Shown here piece by piece: positions 1 through 5,446 of a DNA stretch of 5,703 bases. The notes under the pieces were generated by a model. It searched no databases. It was not told where the DNA came from and was given only the letters and a program-made list of their open reading frames with translations. The position numbers and the translations under genes were made by a program. The DNA is taken from positions 1-5,703 of the forward strand of contig CAMZFJ010000147.1 of assembly GCA_947306025.1 (NCBI GenBank). The letters run 5' to 3'. This DNA comes from an uncultured Fibrobacter sp. (GTDB lineage: Bacteria; Fibrobacterota; Fibrobacteria; Fibrobacterales; Fibrobacteraceae). The stretch's first letter is position 1. Every line of letters begins with the position of its first letter.

Positions 1-37
1 TCTTGCCTTCGAAACTGATACGGACTGTTTTCTTCAT
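1..37 (-). CDS. Biotin carrier subunit of a decarboxylase, N-terminal fragment (partial)
   Basis: An ATG at 37-35 opens a frame that runs off the window edge; the 12 visible codons read MKKTVRISFEGK. This short basic start followed by a beta strand and FEGK is typical of small biotin-carrier proteins (biotinyl/lipoyl domain, often with an Ala/Pro-rich linker) that serve oxaloacetate, methylmalonyl-CoA or glutaconyl-CoA decarboxylases. The biotin-accepting lysine motif lies outside the window, so function rests on this start and on the OadG-type gene 49 bases upstream on the same strand. An AGGAAAA Shine-Dalgarno sequence at 50-44 sits 6 bases before the ATG and supports the start. The gene is probably cotranscribed with the OadG gene. 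The carrier would move CO2 from the carboxyltransferase to the membrane subunit. Family assignment is likely, exact enzyme unknown. Confidence 0.75.
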   Translation of the reverse strand, partial: MKKTVRISFEGK

Positions 38-43
38 TTTGAT

Positions 44-50
44 TTTTCCT
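44..50 (-). promoter_or_regulatory. Ribosome binding site of the biotin carrier gene
   Basis: Read on the minus strand, 50-44 is AGGAAAA, 6 bases upstream of the ATG at 37. It fixes the start of the partial gene. A small inverted repeat (GGCTT-AA-AAGCC, 51-62) lies directly upstream of it. Confidence 0.6.
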
Positions 51-86
51 GGCTTAAAAGCCTGTTAAGTTTTTAAAAGTTTAGCC

Positions 87-923
87 TTACTTGACGATCG
101 TCCAAGCAGGGGAGTTAATGTTTCTGTAAGCCGTGACGCGGCACGGCTGACCAATAGCCTGAGTTGCAGCAGCTGTTGCGATAACGAGGAACTGTTCGTT
201 TGTCAGTCCCGGATGTTCTTCGAGAGCGGCGACAGCGGCAATGCCGAGGAACGCCTGGAGCTGCTTGTTGGTGAAGCCCGGGTGCATGCTCTTTGCATTC
301 GGATCCCAATCGCAGTGTGCCGGAGCACGAACCGCAGGGGCCGGAGCGGCAGCGGCAGGAGCCGGAGCAGCCTTCTTCGGAGCAGGAGCCGGAATCTTAT
401 CGAAGCCGAGCTTCTTCATGACAGCGCTCATGATAGTGCAGAGAATCAAGAGGCCGACAATAACGGACATCACAACGATGAGACCCGTAGCCTGGAATTC
501 GACGAGCTTACCAATCGTGAATGTATCTGTTTCGCCCTTGCACTTGCCACCTTCCATCTTGCCGTGGCAATATTCGCTACCGAGCTTAGCCTTAGCAATA
601 GGCACGACAGCGTGACCACCGGCATTTTCGATAGAATCGCGAATATCACGGGCACGAACGGACTGTTCGTAAGTATGGTAAAGAATGGAATAGCCACCAC
701 CGTGAGTTTCCACAATCTGGAAAACAGCGGATTCATCCATCCACTTGAGCTGTTCCTTGATCGGAGCGGCAATGGAGTCCGGCATCAGAGCAATCTGCTC
801 GTCAAAACGGCCAACCTTTGCAGCCTGGGAAGCAGCAGGTTGAGCTACGATTTCAGACGCAAAGGCAGCGGAAACCGTTGTCACTGCGGCAAAGACCATA
901 GCTTTCTTTAGTGTATCATTCAT
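87..923 (-). CDS. OadG-family sodium-pump decarboxylase gamma/delta-type subunit with extra periplasmic domain
   Basis: This 278-residue protein is probably the small membrane subunit that assembles a biotin-dependent sodium-pumping decarboxylase (oxaloacetate or methylmalonyl-CoA type). Residues 1-22 look like a cleavable signal peptide ending AFA. Residues 23-145 form a hydrophilic, presumably periplasmic region with two cysteines (119 and 128). One transmembrane helix follows at about 146-169. Residues 177-202 are an Ala/Pro linker, typical of OadG/MmdD proteins. The C-terminal domain (212-278) holds two HPGxTNxQ units and ends with the Arg/Asn/Trp-containing tail seen in gamma/delta subunits. 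Classical gamma subunits are about 80-120 residues and start at the helix, so the long exported N-terminus is unusual. No clear Shine-Dalgarno sequence precedes the ATG; the start is chosen because it gives a complete signal peptide. The biotin carrier gene follows by 49 bases. Which decarboxylase it serves cannot be told from this window. Confidence 0.87.
   Translation of the reverse strand: MNDTLKKAMVFAAVTTVSAAFASEIVAQPAASQAAKVGRFDEQIALMPDSIAAPIKEQLKWMDESAVFQIVETHGGGYSILYHTYEQSVRARDIRDSIENAGGHAVVPIAKAKLGSEYCHGKMEGGKCKGETDTFTIGKLVEFQATGLIVVMSVIVGLLILCTIMSAVMKKLGFDKIPAPAPKKAAPAPAAAAPAPAVRAPAHCDWDPNAKSMHPGFTNKQLQAFLGIAAVAALEEHPGLTNEQFLVIATAAATQAIGQPCRVTAYRNINSPAWTIVK
147..284 (-). repeat. Two-unit protein repeat HPGxTNxQ in the OadG-type C-terminus
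   Basis: Residues 214-236 and 237-259 both begin HPG[F/L]TN[K/E]Q, followed by an Ala/Ile-rich helix, with an exact 23-residue period. The two copies read as a tandem duplication of a small helical unit in the cytoplasmic tail. Similarity beyond the first eight residues is mainly in hydrophobic pattern. Confidence 0.6.
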
Positions 924-958
924 ATCGGAATGCGTCCATGTTTAATTAAGTGAACTGT

Positions 959-972
959 TTGATAAAAATCAA
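959..972. promoter_or_regulatory. FNR/CRP-type palindrome TTGAT-N4-ATCAA upstream of the OadG-type gene
   Basis: Positions 959-963 TTGAT and 968-972 ATCAA are perfect inverted half-sites around a 4-base AAAA spacer. This equals the established FNR-family consensus, which controls anaerobic metabolism in many bacteria. It lies 36 bases upstream of the OadG-type ATG and just downstream of a possible -10 box (986-981). If that box is real, the site would overlap the start of the transcript and suit a repressor. It could instead be a small AT hairpin in the leader. No regulator gene is visible here. Confidence 0.4.
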
Positions 973-980
973 CGCGCGAG

Positions 981-986
981 AATATA
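981..986 (-). promoter_or_regulatory. Possible -10 box for the OadG-type gene
   Basis: Minus-strand TATATT at 986-981, within AATTGCTATATTCTCG, resembles a sigma-70 -10 element and would place the transcript start near 974, about 50 bases before the ATG. No convincing -35 box is seen at the right distance, because that stretch is occupied by the heptamer repeats. Confidence 0.35.
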
Positions 987-993
987 GCAATTT

Positions 994-1088
994 TAGTTAC
1001 TAGTTACTAGTTAATAGTTACTAGAATGGAGTTAATAGTTAGTAGTTACTAGAGATTGTAACAGGAACATTTCTAGTAACTAGTAACT
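994..1088. repeat. Heptamer repeat block (TAGTTAC)n with inverted copies
   Basis: TAGTTAC-like units lie at 994, 1001, 1008 (TAGTTAA), 1015, 1030 (partial, AGTTAA), 1036 (TAGTTAG) and 1043, ending with TAG at 1050-1052. A short interruption falls at 1025-1029. After a spacer, two inverted units occur at 1073-1088. The 16 bases at 995-1010 are the exact reverse complement of 1073-1088, and the 11-mer TAGTTACTAGA at 1015-1025 and at 1043-1053 is the exact complement of 1072-1082. The right arm therefore has three alternative pairing partners. With the flanking hairpin and promoter elements this block fills the 194-base gap between genes; no gene is seen in it. Confidence 0.85.
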
Positions 1089-1090
1089 TA

Positions 1091-1118
1091 GAACTATAAA
1101 CTGCGGCGAAGCCGCCGC
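1091..1118 (-). terminator. Probable terminator after the second lipoprotein gene
   Basis: On the minus strand, 1118-1103 reads GCGGCG-GCTT-CGCCGC, a 6-bp all-GC stem with a 4-base loop; an alternative register gives GCGGC-TTC-GCCGC. It begins at the last base of the stop codon of the 717-residue gene. It is followed by AGTTTATAGTTC, a weak U-tract, so the stem is convincing but termination efficiency is uncertain. Confidence 0.5.
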
Positions 1119-3271
1119 TACATCGTCATTGTGCCAGAGGCAAGACCCTTCACGGGCACATAGCGGAGTGTTCCATCGACACCCATGATAACCGCAACAC
1201 CGGCGAGGTAATTGATCCACTGTTTCGTGTCGAAATAGCGCAAGTTCACCTTTCCTTCCGTGCAGTATGCGGCAAGCGGGACCACAAGCATATCGTGCGA
1301 AATCCAAACAGCCACCTTGGAAACTTTTTCAAAGCGCGGCTTCACCACTTCGGTTATAAATTCATCACCGCGAGACTTTAACGGATAGAACGCATCGCTA
1401 TAGCTTCCTTTATACGCATAAGCCGATGTCACTACCCAGCCACCGCCATCAGAATTTTTGTAATCTTCAAGCTTCGACTCGTTTTTCACAAACCAGCTAC
1501 CATCCAAATCAGGAATCGTATCGCTTACAAGCTGCGCAAATCCTGCACCAGCTGCCACATTTTCACAGGTCTCGTAGCTGCGCGTGTAAGTCGAATTCGC
1601 AAAACTAATTTCTTCGCCCTTGAACTTTTCGCCCACGGATTGCGATTGCTTCTTTCCGTTGCTCGTCAAGTGACCTGTTTTACCAGTATCGTCCGAGCGT
1701 TCGGCATGGCGCAAAATAAAGATGACTTTTTCACCAGCTGCAACAGTCTTCAACACATCGGCGACATCTTCGAATTCAAGAATTTCACCCGGTTCCGGTT
1801 CACGCCAAGTCTTTTTGCCCTGGTCATAAATGTAGGACTTGTCCTGATTGATCTTGCCATTCTTAATTTGTCCATCATAGTCGCCGGCACCCAAGCCATA
1901 CGTATCCTTTTCAAGGTCCGTCGCCACGCGCCAATTCTTGGTAGTCCTATCGCAAATAAAACGGATCTTCGGTCCATCGGGCTGTTCGTAGTAAGAGACA
2001 AAATACTGGCTCAGGCTGTTGCCAACATGCTTCACTTGGCCCGCATTCATCGTGCCGCAAGTTTCAAAGTTATGAGTCTTTGTCCAAAAGCCACGTACAT
2101 ATTTTTCAAAATCAGGAACTTTTCCAAGATTCCAACTTTCCATGTTCTGGCGGATTTTTTCAAGGCCGCCTTCGGCATCGAGCATCAAAAGTTTATCGGC
2201 AAGTTTCGCCTTCGAAGAATTGTCGCCCCAGTTGCCATCGCCACGAATGTCATCGGCAACAAAGTCCGCAAACTTGAGCATGTCGCTTACCGAGCCATAG
2301 CTCTGCATCATCACAGAAACGGCAAGGAGTGCCGCACTGTAATCATTCGAACCGAACAAGCTAATATCTTCTGCGGATTTGCTCGACGTTGTAGAAGTCT
2401 GACCACCGCGGTTCCAACCGCCAAAGCCACCATAGCCTCCACCGCCGCCAGAACCGCCAAGGCTAATTCCGAAAGACGAGAGCACATCCGTCAACGCACG
2501 TCCGCTCTGGCTCCCGATGGGCTGGTTATTGCCTGAATCTTCCACAAGCTTCATCACACGCGGAGCCGTCATGTTCGTAAGCATGTTCACGTTGAACGAA
2601 TCGCGTTTAGACAAATCGACAACCGCACGGAGCTTCAACAGAGACTGCGAATACGCCCCCGTGAATTCATCCATGTAAAAGCCGTTCGCTTCAACCCTCA
2701 CATACGGCGATACAAGATTGACATTTGCAAAATTAAACGAGCCATTCGAAGTGACAATGCATGTTTCGTGCGAACGATCAGAATCAGCCAAGCGCTTCAT
2801 GCTGTCCAGTTCGACAATCTTGACCGAAGTCCCGTAACGGAAAGGTCCCTTCTCTGCAAAGCCCGAAATAGCAACGCCCGCTCTACGGAAATCCGTCGCT
2901 TCGTCTTCTGTTTCTACAGCAGATTCAACTGGAACAAGAACGCCATCGTGACATGTGAACGTTCCAGTTATAGTCGTATCATTGAATGGCTTCTGGACTT
3001 CCGAAGTATCCTTGCCAGAAGAATGGCCTGAATCTTTGCTAGAACTGGAAGTGCGACGATGATGTCCCCCCTGCGATGAACTGCTCACCGAAGAAGAGCT
3101 ACTCTTATTATCTTTGGGCGGGTTTTCCTTCGAAGGTTTTTCCTCCGAATCTGAACTCTCTACGGACGAAACAGTCTCGCAATCGTCGCCCTCGCACGGT
3201 ACAGAACCGTAACGAACGGAATCGCAAGACATCAAAGCTAGCGCCAATAAAAATAATATCCAAACCCGCAT
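1118..3271 (-). CDS. Lipoprotein with C-terminal histidine phosphatase domain (second paralogue)
   Basis: This 717-residue protein is probably an envelope-anchored phosphatase of unknown substrate. Residues 1-15 form a short lipoprotein signal with lipobox L-M-S-C16; Asp is at +2. Residues 35-90 are a Ser/Lys/Glu-rich tether. A beta-type domain (about 132-230) contains a KGPF motif at 141-144 and resembles carboxypeptidase-regulatory-like modules. A helical region (231-400) is interrupted by a Gly-rich stretch at 271-290. Short Trp motifs lie at 438-459 and 479-500. The histidine phosphatase superfamily domain (about 512-717) has R521-H522-A-E-R525, R564 and S658-H659-D660, matching the catalytic His, second Arg and second His of the fold. 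The RHAER form recalls the Ais/PmrG heptose-phosphate phosphatase group. The ATG lies 20 bases after the upstream paralogue's stop and has no Shine-Dalgarno sequence, so translation may be coupled. Domain call is firm, function open. Confidence 0.92.
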   Translation of the reverse strand: MRVWILFLLALALMSCDSVRYGSVPCEGDDCETVSSVESSDSEEKPSKENPPKDNKSSSSSVSSSSQGGHHRRTSSSSKDSGHSSGKDTSEVQKPFNDTTITGTFTCHDGVLVPVESAVETEDEATDFRRAGVAISGFAEKGPFRYGTSVKIVELDSMKRLADSDRSHETCIVTSNGSFNFANVNLVSPYVRVEANGFYMDEFTGAYSQSLLKLRAVVDLSKRDSFNVNMLTNMTAPRVMKLVEDSGNNQPIGSQSGRALTDVLSSFGISLGGSGGGGGYGGFGGWNRGGQTSTTSSKSAEDISLFGSNDYSAALLAVSVMMQSYGSVSDMLKFADFVADDIRGDGNWGDNSSKAKLADKLLMLDAEGGLEKIRQNMESWNLGKVPDFEKYVRGFWTKTHNFETCGTMNAGQVKHVGNSLSQYFVSYYEQPDGPKIRFICDRTTKNWRVATDLEKDTYGLGAGDYDGQIKNGKINQDKSYIYDQGKKTWREPEPGEILEFEDVADVLKTVAAGEKVIFILRHAERSDDTGKTGHLTSNGKKQSQSVGEKFKGEEISFANSTYTRSYETCENVAAGAGFAQLVSDTIPDLDGSWFVKNESKLEDYKNSDGGGWVVTSAYAYKGSYSDAFYPLKSRGDEFITEVVKPRFEKVSKVAVWISHDMLVVPLAAYCTEGKVNLRYFDTKQWINYLAGVAVIMGVDGTLRYVPVKGLASGTMTM
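2402..2461 (-). repeat. Glycine-rich insertion in the second lipoprotein
   Basis: Residues 271-290 are almost entirely Gly with scattered Ser, Tyr, Phe, Trp, Asn and Arg, encoded by consecutive GGN codons, and are followed by a Ser/Thr-rich stretch. The upstream paralogue has no such segment at the matching place, after its FEAAKKKAAEEIW helix. It is probably a flexible loop gained by one copy. Confidence 0.7.
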
Positions 3272-3291
3272 AAGGTGAATATTAGTAATTT

Positions 3292-5292
3292 CTAGTCCGC
3301 GAACCCAGACTTGAGACCGCGAACAGCGACATATCGGCGATTTCCCGACTTGTCAATGATAATAGCAACACCGGCCAAGTAGTTAATCCACTTTCCGCCA
3401 TCGTATTTCTTCAGCGGTATCTGCAAATTCGAGCAGTACGCTACAAGCGGAACCATCAACTTGTCATGCGAACTCAAGAGCACAAACTTTTCCTTGGTGT
3501 ATTTCTTGAGAAGAACATCCTCGATGAGTTCCACGGAGCGTTCAGCGAGATTGTAGTATGCCGCATTAGCACCCGTCGAATAAGCGCCCGTATAAGCGTA
3601 CTTGGAAGTCACTTCCCAGCCACCGCCACACTCATTCTTAGCCTTTTCAACTTCTTCGCTATTCTTGGTGTACCAATCATCGTTCAGCTGCGGAATCGTA
3701 TCGCGCGTGTCATAAGATTGGCCACGGCCCTTGGCAATTGACATCACCGTCTGGTGGGCGCGCAAAAATTCAGAACCGCCAAGCACAAAATCTTCCTTGA
3801 ATTTCTTGAGTCTAGCGCCGACTTCTTCGGACTGTTTTTTACCATTGTCGGTAAGCGTCCCGCTCTTGCTCGTATCGTCACCGCGTTCCGCATGGCGCAA
3901 CACAAAAATCACGCGTTCATCATCCTTGATGCTTTCGTAGACATCCTGGATATCGACAAAGGTCTTGGCATTTGAAGCAAGGACAAAATAACGGTCTTTT
4001 TCAAGAGCGGTCGCCTTGCGCCATTCCTTTTTCGAACCATCATACACAAGGATTTCACCCGTAAAAGCTCCACGACGCACATCGCCATCTTTTGCGGGGG
4101 TCGCATCACCCATAAAGTCCTTCAAGCTATCAGGGATTGCTTTCCATCCCTTTTGCTCATCGCAAACAAAGCGTTCCTTGGACTTCGAAACATCATCGTA
4201 TTTTGCAGCATAAAACTGGCTCGATTTGTTTGTGACATAGAAAATATTGCCAGCAGATTCCGCATCGCATTCCGGGAACTGAAGTTCTGTCAAATAGAAA
4301 TGTCTAAGATACCATTCGAAATCGGCAATCTTGGTATAGCGTTTTTCCAAAGTCTTACGGAGCGACACATAACCATCATTCAAGTCATTCGAGAGCGCCC
4401 AATCTGCAATCAAAAGGCGTGAAGCCGAGTCATCCCACTTACCGTCTTTCGTAACATCTTCCACAACCGATTTAAAGAACTTTGCAAAATCCTTGTTTGC
4501 GCCAGCCTGCAGCAATACCGTTGCCGCCAAAAGCGCCGCGCCCGATTCGCTAATATCGGTAATATGGACCATCTCGCTTGCATCATAATCAAAAGATTCG
4601 AGATAGAACATATTCCAAATTTCTTCAGCCGCTTTCTTCTTTGCCGCTTCAAAGGAGAGCCTCTTTTTGCTCAAGAGTTCAAAAATACGATTGGCCTCCA
4701 GAGTCGTCATCATGTTCAGATTGAAAATATCTCCAGAAGTCACATCGCCCAAAGTAACAAACGAAAGGCTTGCATACTTGTCGTCCAAAACATTTTTTAT
4801 CGAGCCATCAACAGAGAACTTCACAAAAGGCTGCGGCAACTTAACGTTCCTGATATCGTAGGAACCATTTTTGGTAACTTCGCCCGTGTAATAGGTCTTG
4901 GATTCTTTGTATGCATTGGCAGTATCCAACTGTACCATGCTAATCTTTGCACCCGCAGCAAAATAGTCCAGGGCAATCTGGCCAGTCACCTTTCCGTCTA
5001 CAAGCACATAAATAACATCGAGACCTTCTTCAGGCGGCGGCAATTCAATTTTTATAGAACTCGAAGACGAATATCTACGCCTAACACTGCTAGATGATAC
5101 TTTTTTAGAAACCGAACTCGACGAAATCTTTGTTTCCTTTTTGCTGGATAACCCTCTATCTTTCAAATCGACATTCGGACTATTTACGGAATCATCGCCG
5201 CATGCGACAAGAAGCGATGCGAACAAAACAAAAAATAAAATATGGGTGCATAGAGCACGGCCTTGAAAAACTTTCCGAGAAAAAACTCTCAT
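3292..5292 (-). CDS. Lipoprotein with C-terminal histidine phosphatase domain (first paralogue)
   Basis: This 666-residue protein is a paralogue of the downstream gene with the same layout. A long basic n-region (R2, R6, K7, R12) and hydrophobic core lead to lipobox L28-V-A-C31, with Gly at +2. Residues 49-80 carry three SSSS(S)-type clusters separated by basic residues, a cell-surface tether typical of Fibrobacter. A beta-type domain spans about 92-196 and a helical region 197-340. Short Trp motifs are at 375-395 and 414-436. The histidine phosphatase domain (about 458-666) has R466-H467-A-E-R470, the SEFLRAHQT segment with R511, and S608-H609-D610. H467 would be the phosphorylated nucleophile by family knowledge. 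The start is supported by an AAGGGGGA Shine-Dalgarno sequence 6 bases upstream. It is probably the first gene of a two-gene operon. Substrate is unknown; an envelope phospho-sugar or phosphorylated glycan is a guess. Confidence 0.92.
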   Translation of the reverse strand: MRVFSRKVFQGRALCTHILFFVLFASLLVACGDDSVNSPNVDLKDRGLSSKKETKISSSSVSKKVSSSSVRRRYSSSSSIKIELPPPEEGLDVIYVLVDGKVTGQIALDYFAAGAKISMVQLDTANAYKESKTYYTGEVTKNGSYDIRNVKLPQPFVKFSVDGSIKNVLDDKYASLSFVTLGDVTSGDIFNLNMMTTLEANRIFELLSKKRLSFEAAKKKAAEEIWNMFYLESFDYDASEMVHITDISESGAALLAATVLLQAGANKDFAKFFKSVVEDVTKDGKWDDSASRLLIADWALSNDLNDGYVSLRKTLEKRYTKIADFEWYLRHFYLTELQFPECDAESAGNIFYVTNKSSQFYAAKYDDVSKSKERFVCDEQKGWKAIPDSLKDFMGDATPAKDGDVRRGAFTGEILVYDGSKKEWRKATALEKDRYFVLASNAKTFVDIQDVYESIKDDERVIFVLRHAERGDDTSKSGTLTDNGKKQSEEVGARLKKFKEDFVLGGSEFLRAHQTVMSIAKGRGQSYDTRDTIPQLNDDWYTKNSEEVEKAKNECGGGWEVTSKYAYTGAYSTGANAAYYNLAERSVELIEDVLLKKYTKEKFVLLSSHDKLMVPLVAYCSNLQIPLKKYDGGKWINYLAGVAIIIDKSGNRRYVAVRGLKSGFAD

Positions 5293-5298
5293 AGAAAA

Positions 5299-5306
5299 TC
5301 CCCCTT
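5299..5306 (-). promoter_or_regulatory. Ribosome binding site of the first lipoprotein gene
   Basis: Minus-strand AAGGGGGA at 5306-5299, 6 bases before the ATG at 5292. It is the strongest Shine-Dalgarno sequence in the window and fixes the start, giving the long n-region of the signal peptide. Confidence 0.75.
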
Positions 5307-5345
5307 ACCTTCATGTTTTTTGCCACTTAAACACCCCACAATAAA

Positions 5346-5372
5346 GATATAACTTTTGTACAAATCTCGCAA
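5346..5372 (-). promoter_or_regulatory. Possible promoter of the lipoprotein operon
   Basis: Minus-strand TATATC at 5351-5346 could be a -10 box, with TTGCGA at 5372-5367 as a weak -35 box 15 bases upstream. Between them lies a perfect 10-base palindrome, TTTGTACAAA (5355-5364), which might be an operator. A promoter is expected here because the preceding gene has its own terminator just upstream. The exact boxes are uncertain. Confidence 0.35.
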
Positions 5373-5374
5373 TA

Positions 5375-5411
5375 GAAAAAACAAACAAAGCACCCTAAAA
5401 TAGGTGCTTTG
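5375..5411 (-). terminator. Intrinsic terminator of the CoA-transferase gene
   Basis: On the minus strand, 5411-5403 (CAAAGCACC) pairs perfectly with 5394-5386 (GGTGCTTTG) around an 8-base loop. The stem is followed at once by TTTGTTTTTTC (5385-5375). A 9-bp stem plus U-tract, about 35 bases after the stop codon, is a textbook rho-independent terminator. It separates the CoA-transferase transcript from the lipoprotein pair. Confidence 0.85.
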
Positions 5412-5446
5412 CCAGATATACCGTAGTGCGTTTATGGGACTAAAGG

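Noticed and set aside
51..62. GGCTT-AA-AAGCC inverted repeat between the OadG-type gene and the biotin carrier gene
   Set aside because: The loop is only 2 bases, the stem is short and no U-tract follows, so it is unlikely to terminate transcription; the two genes look cotranscribed.
213..911. 232-codon open frame on the plus strand
   Set aside because: It is antisense to the OadG-type gene, whose frame has a signal peptide, membrane helix and family C-terminus. The plus-strand product is Arg/Ser-rich with no recognisable domain.
916..939. Seven-codon minus-strand upstream frame (ATG at 939-937) overlapping the OadG-type start
   Set aside because: It has no ribosome binding site and such short frames are expected by chance; nothing links it to regulation.
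994..1088. CRISPR array or transposon end
   Set aside because: The units are only 7 bases without unique spacers, and there is no transposase gene or flanking target duplication.
1080..1307. 75-codon minus-strand frame at the end of the 717-residue gene
   Set aside because: It overlaps the conserved SHD-containing end of the phosphatase in another frame and runs through the terminator hairpin.
1640..2536. 298-codon open frame on the plus strand
   Set aside because: It lies antisense inside the 717-residue lipoprotein gene and has no domain or plausible start context. The minus-strand frame has paralogue support across its length.
4564..5097. 177-codon open frame on the plus strand
   Set aside because: Antisense to the first lipoprotein gene; composition is typical of a complementary-frame artefact.
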